6,575 nt of DNA from Gammaproteobacteria bacterium (GCA_005877705.1 VBNY01000043.1:1-6575); one strand, 5' to 3'. Counted from the stretch's first letter, positions 1 to 5,720 are shown. Numbers and translations: made by a program. The notes: a model not told the origin generated them from the letters alone.

Positions 1-229
1 CGACCTGAGCCAGCGCCAGCCGGGCATGGTCGAGAAAGGCCCGGCCCGCCGCAGTCAACTCCACACCGCGGGCACCGCGGCTCAGCAGCTCGACCCCGAC
101 CTGGTACTCCAGATCTCGGATCTGCCGGCTCAGCGACGGCTGCGAAGTGTGCAGCCGCCGCTCTGCCGCCTCCGTAAGGCTGCCCGTCTCGGCGACGGCA
201 ATGAAATATCGAAGATGCCGCAGCTCCAT
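1..229 (-). CDS. LysR-family transcriptional regulator, N-terminal part (runs off window start)
   Basis: DNA-binding regulator of the LysR type. Only the first 76 codons are in the window; the effector-binding domain lies beyond position 1. The chain begins MELRHLRYFIAVAETGS and continues with the winged helix-turn-helix typical of the family: the LTEAAERRLHTSQPSLSRQI stretch at about residues 18-37 is the helix-turn-helix with its recognition helix, followed by DLEYQVGVELLSR and the wing with ELTAAGRAFL. The start is the ATG at 229, preceded by a GGGAG ribosome binding site four bases upstream; the ATG at 240 is out of frame. The gene is transcribed away from the dehydrogenase at 404, with 174 bp between the two starts, the usual layout for a LysR regulator and its target. 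Family assignment is firm; the effector is unknown. Confidence 0.93.
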   Translation of the reverse strand, partial: MELRHLRYFIAVAETGSLTEAAERRLHTSQPSLSRQIRDLEYQVGVELLSRGARGVELTAAGRAFLDHARLALAQV

Positions 230-241
230 GGCGCTCCCATG

Positions 242-394
242 CCTGTGAGGTATGCCCACCAGCTTACAAAGTCTTTTTCAATTCTGCCACAAGCCCTTAG
301 TTTGTCGGCTGTGGGCGGCCTCGTGAGCCGTTCCGGGCACCGGAACTGGCGCCGCTGGTCCGCTACCCATACGCCCCAAGTCATACCTCACAGG
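242..394. repeat. 13-bp inverted repeat flanking the LysR/SDR gap
   Basis: Left arm CCTGTGAGGTATG at 242-254 and right arm CATACCTCACAGG at 382-394 are exact reverse complements 127 bp apart. Read in each gene's own direction, the same 13 bases occur 12 bases before the LysR ATG and 9 bases before the dehydrogenase ATG. In the right arm the final AGG is part of the Shine-Dalgarno sequence. The repeat could be a pair of operators or a shared 5' leader element. Confidence 0.6.
330..346. promoter_or_regulatory. Candidate LysR-type operator, 17-bp dyad with T-N11-A
   Basis: GTTCCGG-GCA-CCGGAAC is a perfect 7-bp inverted repeat with a 3-bp spacer. It contains T332-N11-A344, the box recognised by LysR-type proteins inside an imperfect or perfect dyad. 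Its centre lies about 66 bp upstream of the dehydrogenase start codon at 404, in the gap shared with the LysR gene. That this regulator binds it is inference; it could instead act as a stem-loop in a leader RNA. Confidence 0.5.
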
Positions 395-403
395 AGCTGA
401 AAA

Positions 404-1150
404 ATGGACAAGTCTGTCATTCTGATCACCGGAGGCTTAACCGGCATCGGCCGCGCCGCCGCCGTCGCCTTCGCCAAGAAGGGCGCGAAGGTGGTCGTTG
501 CCGGTCGGCGTGATGAGGCTGGCAAGGCGCTCGTTAAGGAGCTGCGCTCTTTCGGTTCAGAGGCCGAGTTCATCAACGCCGACGTCCGCAAGGAGGATGA
601 CGTCCGCGCCCTGGTCGACAAGACCGTCGCACGGTTTGGCCGTCTCGATGTCGCGGTGAACAATGCTGGCACCGAAGGCCAGGTTGGCCCGATCACGGAC
701 CAGACCGCGGAAAGCTATGCCGCGACGTTCGACACGAATGTTCTCGGCGTGATCCTGAGCATGAAGCACGAAGTGCGCGTCATGCACAGACAGGGCAGCG
801 GCAGCATTATCAACATCTCCTCGACCTACGGGCACGAGGGTGCGGCGGGGGCCTCCGTCTATGTCGGCAGCAAGCACGCCGTCGAAGGCATCACCAAGTC
901 GGTGGCTCTCGAGATCGCCAAGTCGGGAATCCGTGTGAACGGCGTGGCGCCTGGCCCTACGGACACCGGCATGCTGACCCGTTTTACGGGCACGCCGGAG
1001 AACAAGGCAGCTCTGGTGACGGGTGTTCCCATGGGACGCCTCGGCCTCTCGGAGGAGCTTGCCAACGCGATCGTCTTCCTCGCCTCCGACGAAGCTTCAT
1101 TCATCACCGGCCACATCCTCAACGTCGACGGCGGTCACACCGCTAACTGA
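404..1150 (+). CDS. Short-chain dehydrogenase/reductase (classical SDR), first of two
   Basis: A 248-aa cytosolic NAD(P)-dependent oxidoreductase of the classical SDR family, which interconverts alcohols and ketones. The Rossmann cofactor motif TGGLTGIG is at residues 9-16, the Asp of the NADV element is D60, NNAG is at 86-89, and the catalytic set is N112, S140, Y153 and K157 in YVGSK. Two arginines after the second strand (R35, R36) suggest NADP(H) preference. The chain ends in the family's GHILNVDGG signature. The start ATG follows AGGAG at 392-396 by seven bases. It is divergent from the LysR gene and probably its target, and it may be cotranscribed with the second SDR 92 bp downstream. 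Length and motifs are complete, so it should be active. Substrate cannot be read from sequence; FabG-like or glucose 1-dehydrogenase labels would be guesses. Confidence 0.95.
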   Translation: MDKSVILITGGLTGIGRAAAVAFAKKGAKVVVAGRRDEAGKALVKELRSFGSEAEFINADVRKEDDVRALVDKTVARFGRLDVAVNNAGTEGQVGPITDQTAESYAATFDTNVLGVILSMKHEVRVMHRQGSGSIINISSTYGHEGAAGASVYVGSKHAVEGITKSVALEIAKSGIRVNGVAPGPTDTGMLTRFTGTPENKAALVTGVPMGRLGLSEELANAIVFLASDEASFITGHILNVDGGHTAN

Positions 1151-1157
1151 TCCTGTG

Positions 1158-1185
1158 CGGGCACGGAGGTTTTGCTCCGCGCCCG
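1158..1185 (+). terminator. Hairpin between the two SDR genes (terminator-like, no U-tract)
   Basis: CGGGC-A-CGGAG, loop GTTTTG, CTCCG-C-GCCCG: two perfect 5-bp stems separated by one A/C mismatch. It starts eight bases after the first SDR's stop codon. What follows is GTTAGGGG rather than a run of T, so it is not a textbook intrinsic terminator. It may act as a partial terminator, an mRNA-stabilising 3' end or a processing site that sets the ratio of the two dehydrogenases. Confidence 0.5.
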
Positions 1186-1228
1186 GTTAGGGGGCGGTCT
1201 GCCCGAGGCACCTTGGGGCTACTCACAC

Positions 1229-1234
1229 GAGGGA
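1229..1234 (+). promoter_or_regulatory. Ribosome binding site deciding the second SDR start
   Basis: GAGGGA lies eight bases before the ATG at 1243. The frame also stays open to a TTG at 1213, but that codon has no comparable site and would add ten residues ahead of the normal SDR N-terminus, so 1243 is preferred. Confidence 0.8.
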
Positions 1235-1242
1235 ATTTGATC

Positions 1243-1989
1243 ATGGGCAATCTCTCTGGAAAGACCGCGATCGTCACCGGTGCCTCACGTGGCATCGGTC
1301 GTGCTAGCGCACTCGCGCTGGCGAGGGCCGGCGCACAGGTTCTCGTCCACTACGGCAGCGGCGAGAAGGCAGCGGCGGCGGTCGTCGCGGAAATCCACCA
1401 GGCCGGCGGCCGCGCCGAGAAGGTCGCCGCCGACCTGCGTGCGCCAGATGGACCGCACGCTCTGGCCAAGCGCGTACGAGCCATCGTCGGCGATCGACTG
1501 GACATCCTCGTCGCCAACGCCGGCATCTCGAAGGCGGCCACCATCGAAGAGACGACCGTCGAGGATTTCAATGACCTCTTCGCCGTGAACGTTCGCGCGC
1601 CGTATTTCCTGGTACAGCAACTGCTGCCCACCCTGTGCAGGGGCAGCAGCATCGTGCTGCTGTCGTCGCTAGCAGCACATGCGACTGTCGGCACGCTGTC
1701 CGCCTATGCGGCCAGCAAGGGTGCCATTGACACGCTCGTGAAGCACTTCGCTTCGGCCCTGGGCGACCGCGGCATCCGCGTCAATGCCGTCGCGCCAGGT
1801 GTGGTCGACACCGACATGTCCAACTTCGCACGGAGCGATGCCGGTCGCGACTTCACGCTGGGCATCCAAGCACTGAAACGTATCGCCCAGCCTGATGATA
1901 TCGGCGCCGCTGTGGCATTTCTCGCCTCCGACGAGGCCCGCTGGATCACCGGTGACACGCTGCACGTCGACGGCGGCTCGAAGCTCTGA
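1243..1989 (+). CDS. Short-chain dehydrogenase/reductase (classical SDR), second of two
   Basis: A second 248-aa classical SDR oxidoreductase, cytosolic and NAD(P)-dependent. The cofactor motif TGASRGIG is at residues 12-19; the usual NNAG appears as ANAG at 91-94; catalytic residues are N116, S142, Y155 and K159 (YAASK). The second strand ends in HYGSGEKA, which has no acidic residue where NAD-specific members usually carry one, so NADP(H) is likelier. The C-terminus has the family's WITGDTLHVDGG. It is similar in build to the preceding SDR but clearly diverged, so this is not a recent duplication. Start chosen by the GAGGGA site at 1229-1234. It lies 92 bp after the first SDR in the same direction, probably one transcript interrupted by a hairpin. 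It resembles FabG, but no acyl-carrier or fatty-acid genes are nearby to support that role. Confidence 0.94.
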   Translation: MGNLSGKTAIVTGASRGIGRASALALARAGAQVLVHYGSGEKAAAAVVAEIHQAGGRAEKVAADLRAPDGPHALAKRVRAIVGDRLDILVANAGISKAATIEETTVEDFNDLFAVNVRAPYFLVQQLLPTLCRGSSIVLLSSLAAHATVGTLSAYAASKGAIDTLVKHFASALGDRGIRVNAVAPGVVDTDMSNFARSDAGRDFTLGIQALKRIAQPDDIGAAVAFLASDEARWITGDTLHVDGGSKL

Positions 1990-2051
1990 GTCGCCGCGCC
2001 TGGACGTGCACCAAACGCCGACAGTATTTGCCGCCGGTTCGCGTTAATCGC

Positions 2052-2081
2052 ACTGGAGACGTGCCAAAACACGCCTCCAGT
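2052..2081. terminator. Candidate bidirectional terminator hairpin between SDR2 and groEL
   Basis: ACTGGAG-A-CGTG, loop CCAAAA, CACG-C-CTCCAGT: an 11-bp stem with one A/C mismatch and a 6-base loop. It sits 63 bp after the SDR stop and 66 bp beyond the convergent groEL stop. Downstream on the plus strand is TCGACTTCTC, a weak pyrimidine run; on the minus strand no T-run follows. Position favours termination; the missing U-tract lowers confidence. Confidence 0.5.
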
Positions 2082-2099
2082 TCGACTTCTCAGCATACC

Positions 2100-2119
2100 G
2101 ACGGCTTATGAGAGCCGTC
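2100..2119. terminator. Hairpin downstream of groEL
   Basis: GACGGCT, loop TATGAG, AGCCGTC forms a perfect 7-bp stem 28 bp past the groEL stop codon on the minus strand. A further small stem, ACGCGC-TGC-GCGCGT at 2123-2137, lies between it and groEL. Neither is followed by a U-tract, so they may stabilise the groEL mRNA 3' end or aid Rho-dependent termination rather than terminate intrinsically. Confidence 0.4.
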
Positions 2120-2146
2120 TGAACGCGCTGCGCGCGTGCGCCCGTG

Positions 2147-3787
2147 TCACATATCCATCCCGCCCATTCCGCCGCCACCCGGCATGCCGCCATGGGCATG
2201 CTGTTCGTCCTTCGGAGCCTCGGCAACCATCACCTCGGTCGTGAGCAACAGGCCCGCGACGGATGCGGCATTCTGCAGCGCGAGCCGCGTGACCTTCGTT
2301 GGATCGAGAATGCCCTCTTCGAGCATGTCGCCGAACTCACCGGTCGCCGCGTTATAGCCGTAGGCACCCTTGCCGGCTTTCACCTGGTTCAGGATGACCG
2401 CCGCATCCTCGCCGGCATTCTCAACGATATTTCGCAAAGGCTCTTCGATCGAGCGCGCGAGAATCCGGATGCCGACCGTCTGATCCTCATTGGCGCCCTC
2501 CAACTTATCGAGCGCCTTGAGGGCACGGATCAGCGCGACCCCGCCGCCCGGTACCACGCCCTCCTCGATGGCCGCACGGGTTGCGTGCAGGGCGTCCTCC
2601 ACACGTGCCTTCTTCTCCTTCATCTCAATTTCGGTGGCTGCACCGACTTTGATCAGCGCGACACCGCCGGAGAGCTTCGCGACACGCTCCTGGAGCTTTT
2701 CCTTATCGTAGTCGCTGGTCGCTTCCTCGGCCTGCTGGCGGATCGACTCGATGCGGGCCTTGATGTCCGTAGCCTTGCCGGCTCCGTCGATGATGGTCGT
2801 GTTCTCTTTCTCGACCACAACCTTCTTGGCCTCGCCCAGATCGTTCACAGTGACCTTCTCGAGCGACAGGCCAACCTCATCGGAGATCACGGTGCCGCCG
2901 GTCAGAGTCGCGATGTCCTGCAGCATCGCCTTGCGGCGATCGCCGAAGCCCGGGGCCTTCACCGCTGCAACCTTGAGGATGCCGCGGATGTTGTTGACGA
3001 CCAGCGTCGCGAGCGCCTCCCCCTCGACGTCCTCAGCGACCACGATCAGTGGACGGCCCGCTTTCGCGACCGCCTCCAGGAGCGGCAGCATCTCGCGGAT
3101 ATTCGAGATCTTCTTATCGCACAAGAGAATCAACGGCTTTTCGAACTCGGCCGTCTGACTCTGCTGCTGGTTGATGAAATACGGGGAAAGATAGCCGCGG
3201 TCGAACTGCATGCCATCGACCACCTCGAGCTCATTCTCAAGTCCTTGACCCTCTTCGACGGTGATCACACCTTCCTTGCCAACTTTCTCCATTGCATCGG
3301 CAATGGTCTTGCCGATGGACTCATCAGAGTTCGCAGAGATCGTGCCGACCTGCGCGATAGCCTTGGGATCCTTACAGGGCTTTGAGAGGCGCTTCAACTC
3401 GTCCGTCGTGACGAGCACGGCCTTGTCGATGCCGCGTTTGATGTCCATGGGGTTGCGGCCGGAGGCGACCGCCTTCAGGCCCTCGCGGATGATCGCCTGG
3501 GCGAGCACCGTCGCCGTCGTCGTACCGTCGCCGGCTTCCTCCGAGGTGTTGGAGGCGACTTCCTTCAGCATCTGCGCGCCCATGTTCTCGAATTTGTCTT
3601 TGAGCTCGATCTCCTTCGCAACCGAAACACCGTCCTTCGTGATGGTGGGGGCGCCGTAGCTCTTCTCGAGCACCGCGTTGCGGCCCTTCGGGCCGAGTGT
3701 CGCCTTCACCGCATTCGCAAGGACGTTGACGCCCTTGAACATGCGTTGGCGCGCATCGTCGCTAAATCGTACTTCTTTCGCTGCCAT
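2147..3787 (-). CDS. groEL: Chaperonin GroEL (Hsp60)
   Basis: The 546-aa subunit of the cytosolic double-ring chaperonin, which with GroES encloses unfolded proteins and folds them using ATP. E. coli GroEL is 548 aa. The equatorial nucleotide-binding loops LGPKGRN (31-37) and GDGTTT (86-91, with the catalytic D87) are intact, and substrate/GroES-binding tyrosines Y199 and Y203 are in GYLSPYF. The second equatorial segment carries EDALHATRAA and EEGVVPGGGVAL, and the chain ends in a glycine/methionine tail, GGGGMGGMDM, preceded by a histidine pair in QHAHGG. The ATG at 3787 follows AAGGA by seven bases. It lies 21 bp downstream of groES in one operon and is presumably expressed from the promoter ahead of groES. 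No frameshift or missing motif is seen. Whether the genome has other groEL copies cannot be told. Confidence 0.99.
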   Translation of the reverse strand: MAAKEVRFSDDARQRMFKGVNVLANAVKATLGPKGRNAVLEKSYGAPTITKDGVSVAKEIELKDKFENMGAQMLKEVASNTSEEAGDGTTTATVLAQAIIREGLKAVASGRNPMDIKRGIDKAVLVTTDELKRLSKPCKDPKAIAQVGTISANSDESIGKTIADAMEKVGKEGVITVEEGQGLENELEVVDGMQFDRGYLSPYFINQQQSQTAEFEKPLILLCDKKISNIREMLPLLEAVAKAGRPLIVVAEDVEGEALATLVVNNIRGILKVAAVKAPGFGDRRKAMLQDIATLTGGTVISDEVGLSLEKVTVNDLGEAKKVVVEKENTTIIDGAGKATDIKARIESIRQQAEEATSDYDKEKLQERVAKLSGGVALIKVGAATEIEMKEKKARVEDALHATRAAIEEGVVPGGGVALIRALKALDKLEGANEDQTVGIRILARSIEEPLRNIVENAGEDAAVILNQVKAGKGAYGYNAATGEFGDMLEEGILDPTKVTRLALQNAASVAGLLLTTEVMVAEAPKDEQHAHGGMPGGGGMGGMDM

Positions 3788-3808
3788 TGTCGTGTCCTTC
3801 GGGGTGAG

Positions 3809-4102
3809 TTACTTCGACTCGATGACGGCCATGACGTCTTCTTCACGCATGACCACGAGTTCTTCGCCTTCGACCTTCACTTCGGTGCCGCTGTACTTGC
3901 CGAAGAGAATCTTGTCGCCGACCTTGACGTCGCAGGGACGCACTTGTCCGTTCTCAAGGATCTTGCCCTTGCCGACCGCGACGATCTTTCCTCGAACGGG
4001 TTTTTCGGCCGCAGTATCGGGAATCACGATGCCGCCAGGCGAGGTACGATCCTCTTCCAGGCGCTTCACGATGACGCGGTCATGAAGAGGACGAATCTTC
4101 AT
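3809..4102 (-). CDS. groES: Co-chaperonin GroES (Hsp10)
   Basis: The 97-aa cap of the GroEL chamber, a heptamer that closes the ring and is released on ATP hydrolysis in the opposite ring. Length equals that of E. coli GroES. It opens MKIRPLHDRVIVKR; the mobile loop that docks on GroEL is residues 17-32 with the hydrophobic I25-V26-I27 contact, and it ends in GEELVVMREEDVMAVIE. The frame stays open upstream to 4216, but the ATG at 4102 is right: it gives the family length and has AAAGGAG at 4112-4118, nine bases before it. First gene of the groESL operon. The Shine-Dalgarno lies in a small hairpin, and a sigma-32-like promoter lies at 4144-4171, so heat induction is likely. Confidence 0.98.
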   Translation of the reverse strand: MKIRPLHDRVIVKRLEEDRTSPGGIVIPDTAAEKPVRGKIVAVGKGKILENGQVRPCDVKVGDKILFGKYSGTEVKVEGEELVVMREEDVMAVIESK

Positions 4103-4110
4103 AATTGGAT

Positions 4111-4123
4111 GCTCCTTTGGAGC
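4111..4123 (-). promoter_or_regulatory. groES ribosome binding site inside a stem-loop
   Basis: On the groES mRNA, GCUCC-AAA-GGAGC forms a perfect 5-bp stem with a 3-base loop. The 3' arm and loop are exactly the AAAGGAG Shine-Dalgarno of groES, so the folded form would hide it. This may be a simple heat-sensitive or otherwise regulated translation switch. The stem is short, and any strong Shine-Dalgarno can pair with a chance CTCC, so function is unproven. Confidence 0.45.
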
Positions 4124-4143
4124 CGTGGGTATTCTGTGCGCCA

Positions 4144-4171
4144 CTATGGTGACGGAAGTCCGGATTTCAAG
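4144..4171 (-). promoter_or_regulatory. Candidate sigma-32 heat-shock promoter of groESL
   Basis: On the minus strand CTTGAAA (4171-4165), 13 bases, then CACCATAG (4151-4144) closely match the sigma-32 consensus CTTGAAA and CCCCATNT with allowed spacing. Transcription would start near 4137, giving a leader of about 35 bases that contains the Shine-Dalgarno hairpin. A sigma-70-like pair overlaps it: TTGAAA, 16 bases, CATAGT. No CIRCE inverted repeat (the HrcA operator) is present between groES and the methyltransferase. Confidence 0.72.
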
Positions 4172-4196
4172 GTTGGACGCCCCCAAAAGCTGCCAC

Positions 4197-4206
4197 GGGG
4201 CGCCCC
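4197..4206. repeat. 10-bp perfect palindrome in the groES/methyltransferase gap
   Basis: GGGGCGCCCC is its own reverse complement and lies 12 bases before the methyltransferase ATG. Its left half can alternatively pair with CGCCCC at 4178-4184. It could be a protein site or a leader hairpin for the methyltransferase mRNA; a GC-rich chance palindrome is also possible. Confidence 0.3.
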
Positions 4207-4218
4207 TCGCCAACAAAT

Positions 4219-5391
4219 ATGCTGAGCTCTAGCGTGGGCGCGCACCAGTTCGTTCACTGGAGCGAGGGCGGCGAGGCGCGCTCCGCGCGCTGGCGCTCTG
4301 AGAGCGGTGCGCCGCCCGCCAGGCGCGTGGTTATCGCCGATGAGCACATGACGGCCGATGATGCATATGGCCTGGCGTGCCAAGGCACCGCGCTGCTGTG
4401 GCGGGGCGACTTCCAGAACGCGCGCCAGATGCTGCTTGCATTGGCGAGTCGCGCCGACCGCCAGCCGCGCAAGCCGAAAAAGTCCGCCGCATCCTCGATG
4501 TCCACCTCGCCTGCCGAAGCGTTCCACCTCCATCGCCAGGCCCGGTCACAGCGGGCGCGCACGTTGGGCATGCTGCTGGTGCCGCTCGACGAGGACTACG
4601 GCATTCCGTTGCGACGGGCGCCCGACATCCGACAAGCCTGCGCGGAAGCCTACGGCCCGGGAGAGGGACCCTCGGTCGCTTCGCTGCGATCGTTGCTGGG
4701 CCTCATCGGGGCGCATGAGTGGCGCACCAAAGGAATTGAAATCGCGGCCATCGGCGGCCGAATCCATCCGCACTACGGGGTGTTCGCGCCGATTCGCCGT
4801 GAATACGTCGATCTGGTCGCTACGGCGCCTCTACCAGATTTTAGGTCGCCGTACAGCCTGGCCTTCGACATCGGCACCGGGACGGGTGTGCTGGCCGCCG
4901 TGCTCGCGCGGCGCGGCATCAGGCGTGTCGTCGCCACCGACCGGGATCCCCGCGCGCTGGCGTGCGCTCGCGAGAACCTCGAGCGTCTCGGGTTGGCGGA
5001 GCAAGTGGAAGTCGTGCAGACGGATCTCTTTCCTGAAGGGCGGGCCGCGCTCGTGGTATGCAACCCGCCCTGGGTTCCTGCGCGGCCGAGCTCTCCCATC
5101 GAGCGCGGGATCTACGACCCCGAGAGTCGCATGCTGCGCGGGTTCCTGGGTGCACTGCCCGCGCATCTGGAGCCAGGGGGCGAGGGCTGGCTGATCCTTT
5201 CGGACCTCGCGGAGCACCTGGGCCTGCGGCCGAGGTCGGAGCTGCTCGCTGCGTTCGACGCGGCAGGATTAAAGGTTGTGGATCGAAGCGACGTGCGGCC
5301 AAAACATCCCCGGGCAGCCGACGAAACTGACCCGCTCCACCTGGCGCGCGCAGCCGAGGTGACATCGCTCTGGCGCCTCGCTGTGAGCTGA
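4219..5391 (+). CDS. Class I SAM-dependent methyltransferase (NPPW type)
   Basis: A 390-aa predicted S-adenosylmethionine-dependent N-methyltransferase, probably cytosolic, with no signal or membrane segment. The N-terminal half (about 1-180) includes a short helical region, GTALLWRGDFQNARQ (56-70), and a basic, serine-rich linker (84-96). The catalytic domain follows: SAM-binding motif DIGTGTG at 217-223, acidic ribose-binding TDRD at 240-243, and NPPW at 282-285, the motif IV of enzymes that methylate amide or exocyclic amino nitrogens (PrmC/HemK and RNA or DNA N-methyltransferases). Substrate is unknown; PrmC normally has NPPY and is shorter, so prmC is not claimed. The start is uncertain: the ATG at 4219 has no clear ribosome binding site, and the ATG at 4348 (347 aa) is an alternative. 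The intervening codons have G/C-rich third positions, which supports the longer form. Divergent from groES. Confidence 0.85.
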   Translation: MLSSSVGAHQFVHWSEGGEARSARWRSESGAPPARRVVIADEHMTADDAYGLACQGTALLWRGDFQNARQMLLALASRADRQPRKPKKSAASSMSTSPAEAFHLHRQARSQRARTLGMLLVPLDEDYGIPLRRAPDIRQACAEAYGPGEGPSVASLRSLLGLIGAHEWRTKGIEIAAIGGRIHPHYGVFAPIRREYVDLVATAPLPDFRSPYSLAFDIGTGTGVLAAVLARRGIRRVVATDRDPRALACARENLERLGLAEQVEVVQTDLFPEGRAALVVCNPPWVPARPSSPIERGIYDPESRMLRGFLGALPAHLEPGGEGWLILSDLAEHLGLRPRSELLAAFDAAGLKVVDRSDVRPKHPRAADETDPLHLARAAEVTSLWRLAVS

Positions 5392-5720
5392 GTTCGGGCT
5401 CTGTCCTTGGGTCTTTGCCCGCTTTCCTGACTCGACCGAGCAAACGGCTGGCTTCGCTTTCGCCATCGCGCAGCGGTCGGGAAGCATTCAAACGGGATCT
5501 GGCCGCTGTCGCCATTAGCTGTCACCCAGGGAAATTGAAATGCCCCTCGCGAAAGCGGCCTTCTGGATCCGGTACGAGTTTCTCAAGCGTAACTCGCCAC
5601 GACCTGTAAGATAGCCAGCTTACGGTTCCGCGGCCCGCATGCGGCCCCGGCATTTGCGCGCACGCGGTGCGCCCCGATCCACACACGAATAGCGCGGAGT
5701 CAGATTCGCCCGCGCAAGCA
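5392..5720. other. 329-bp intergenic region with several stem-loops, no convincing gene
   Basis: No open frame here has a start, ribosome binding site and recognisable protein. It does hold inverted repeats: 5471-5480 with 5499-5508 (10 pairs including two G-U on the plus-strand RNA, 18-base loop); CGAGTT/AACTCG at 5575-5596; GTAAG/CTTAC at 5606-5623; and a perfect palindrome CCGCATGCGG at 5635-5644. Just after the methyltransferase stop, CGGGC and GCCCG (about 5395-5421) followed by CTTTCC could be a weak terminator. The RIO kinase promoter must lie here; TAAGAT at 5607-5612 is a possible -10 without a good -35. Confidence 0.5.

Larger units (their letters stand above)
230..403. promoter_or_regulatory. 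Divergent LysR/SDR intergenic control region
   Basis: This 174-bp gap must hold the promoters of both the LysR gene (minus) and the dehydrogenase (plus). It contains a 13-bp inverted repeat (242-254 and 382-394), a 17-bp dyad (330-346) and an A/T-richer core around 264-305. I could not pick a convincing -35/-10 pair on either strand: the best plus-strand match, TTTTCA and TAGTTT 17 bp apart, fits the consensus poorly. Regulation by the adjacent LysR protein is inferred from layout. Confidence 0.6.

Noticed and set aside
256..263. Chi octamer GCTGGTGG on the minus strand
   Set aside because: A single 8-mer in GC-rich DNA is expected by chance, and this Chi sequence is only meaningful in enteric bacteria.
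272..305. Plus-strand sigma-70 promoter TTTTCA-N17-TAGTTT for the first SDR
   Set aside because: Only about half of the consensus bases match in each hexamer, so it is not distinguishable from chance.
2144..3385. A 413-codon plus-strand open frame opposite groEL
   Set aside because: It is the antisense shadow of groEL produced by its biased codon use; it lacks a ribosome binding site and a recognisable fold. Antisense frames on chaperone genes have a history of being misannotated, for example as NAD-specific glutamate dehydrogenase.
4103..4216. N-terminal extension of groES to an ATG at 4216
   Set aside because: It would run through the heat-shock promoter and exceed the family length of 97 aa; the 4102 ATG has a strong ribosome binding site.
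4358..5194. A 278-codon plus-strand frame overlapping the methyltransferase
   Set aside because: Its translation is rich in Arg, Ser, Cys and Trp with no motif, while the other frame carries intact SAM and NPPW motifs.
4919..5525. Minus-strand frames of 137 and 198 codons across the end of the methyltransferase
   Set aside because: They are mostly antisense to a well-supported gene, of Arg/Ser/Pro-rich composition, and have no domain; only the part beyond 5392 is intergenic and is described there.
5667..5720. GTG start giving an 18-residue N-terminal extension of the RIO kinase
   Set aside because: It has no ribosome binding site, and RIO homologues begin at the MKTP equivalent.
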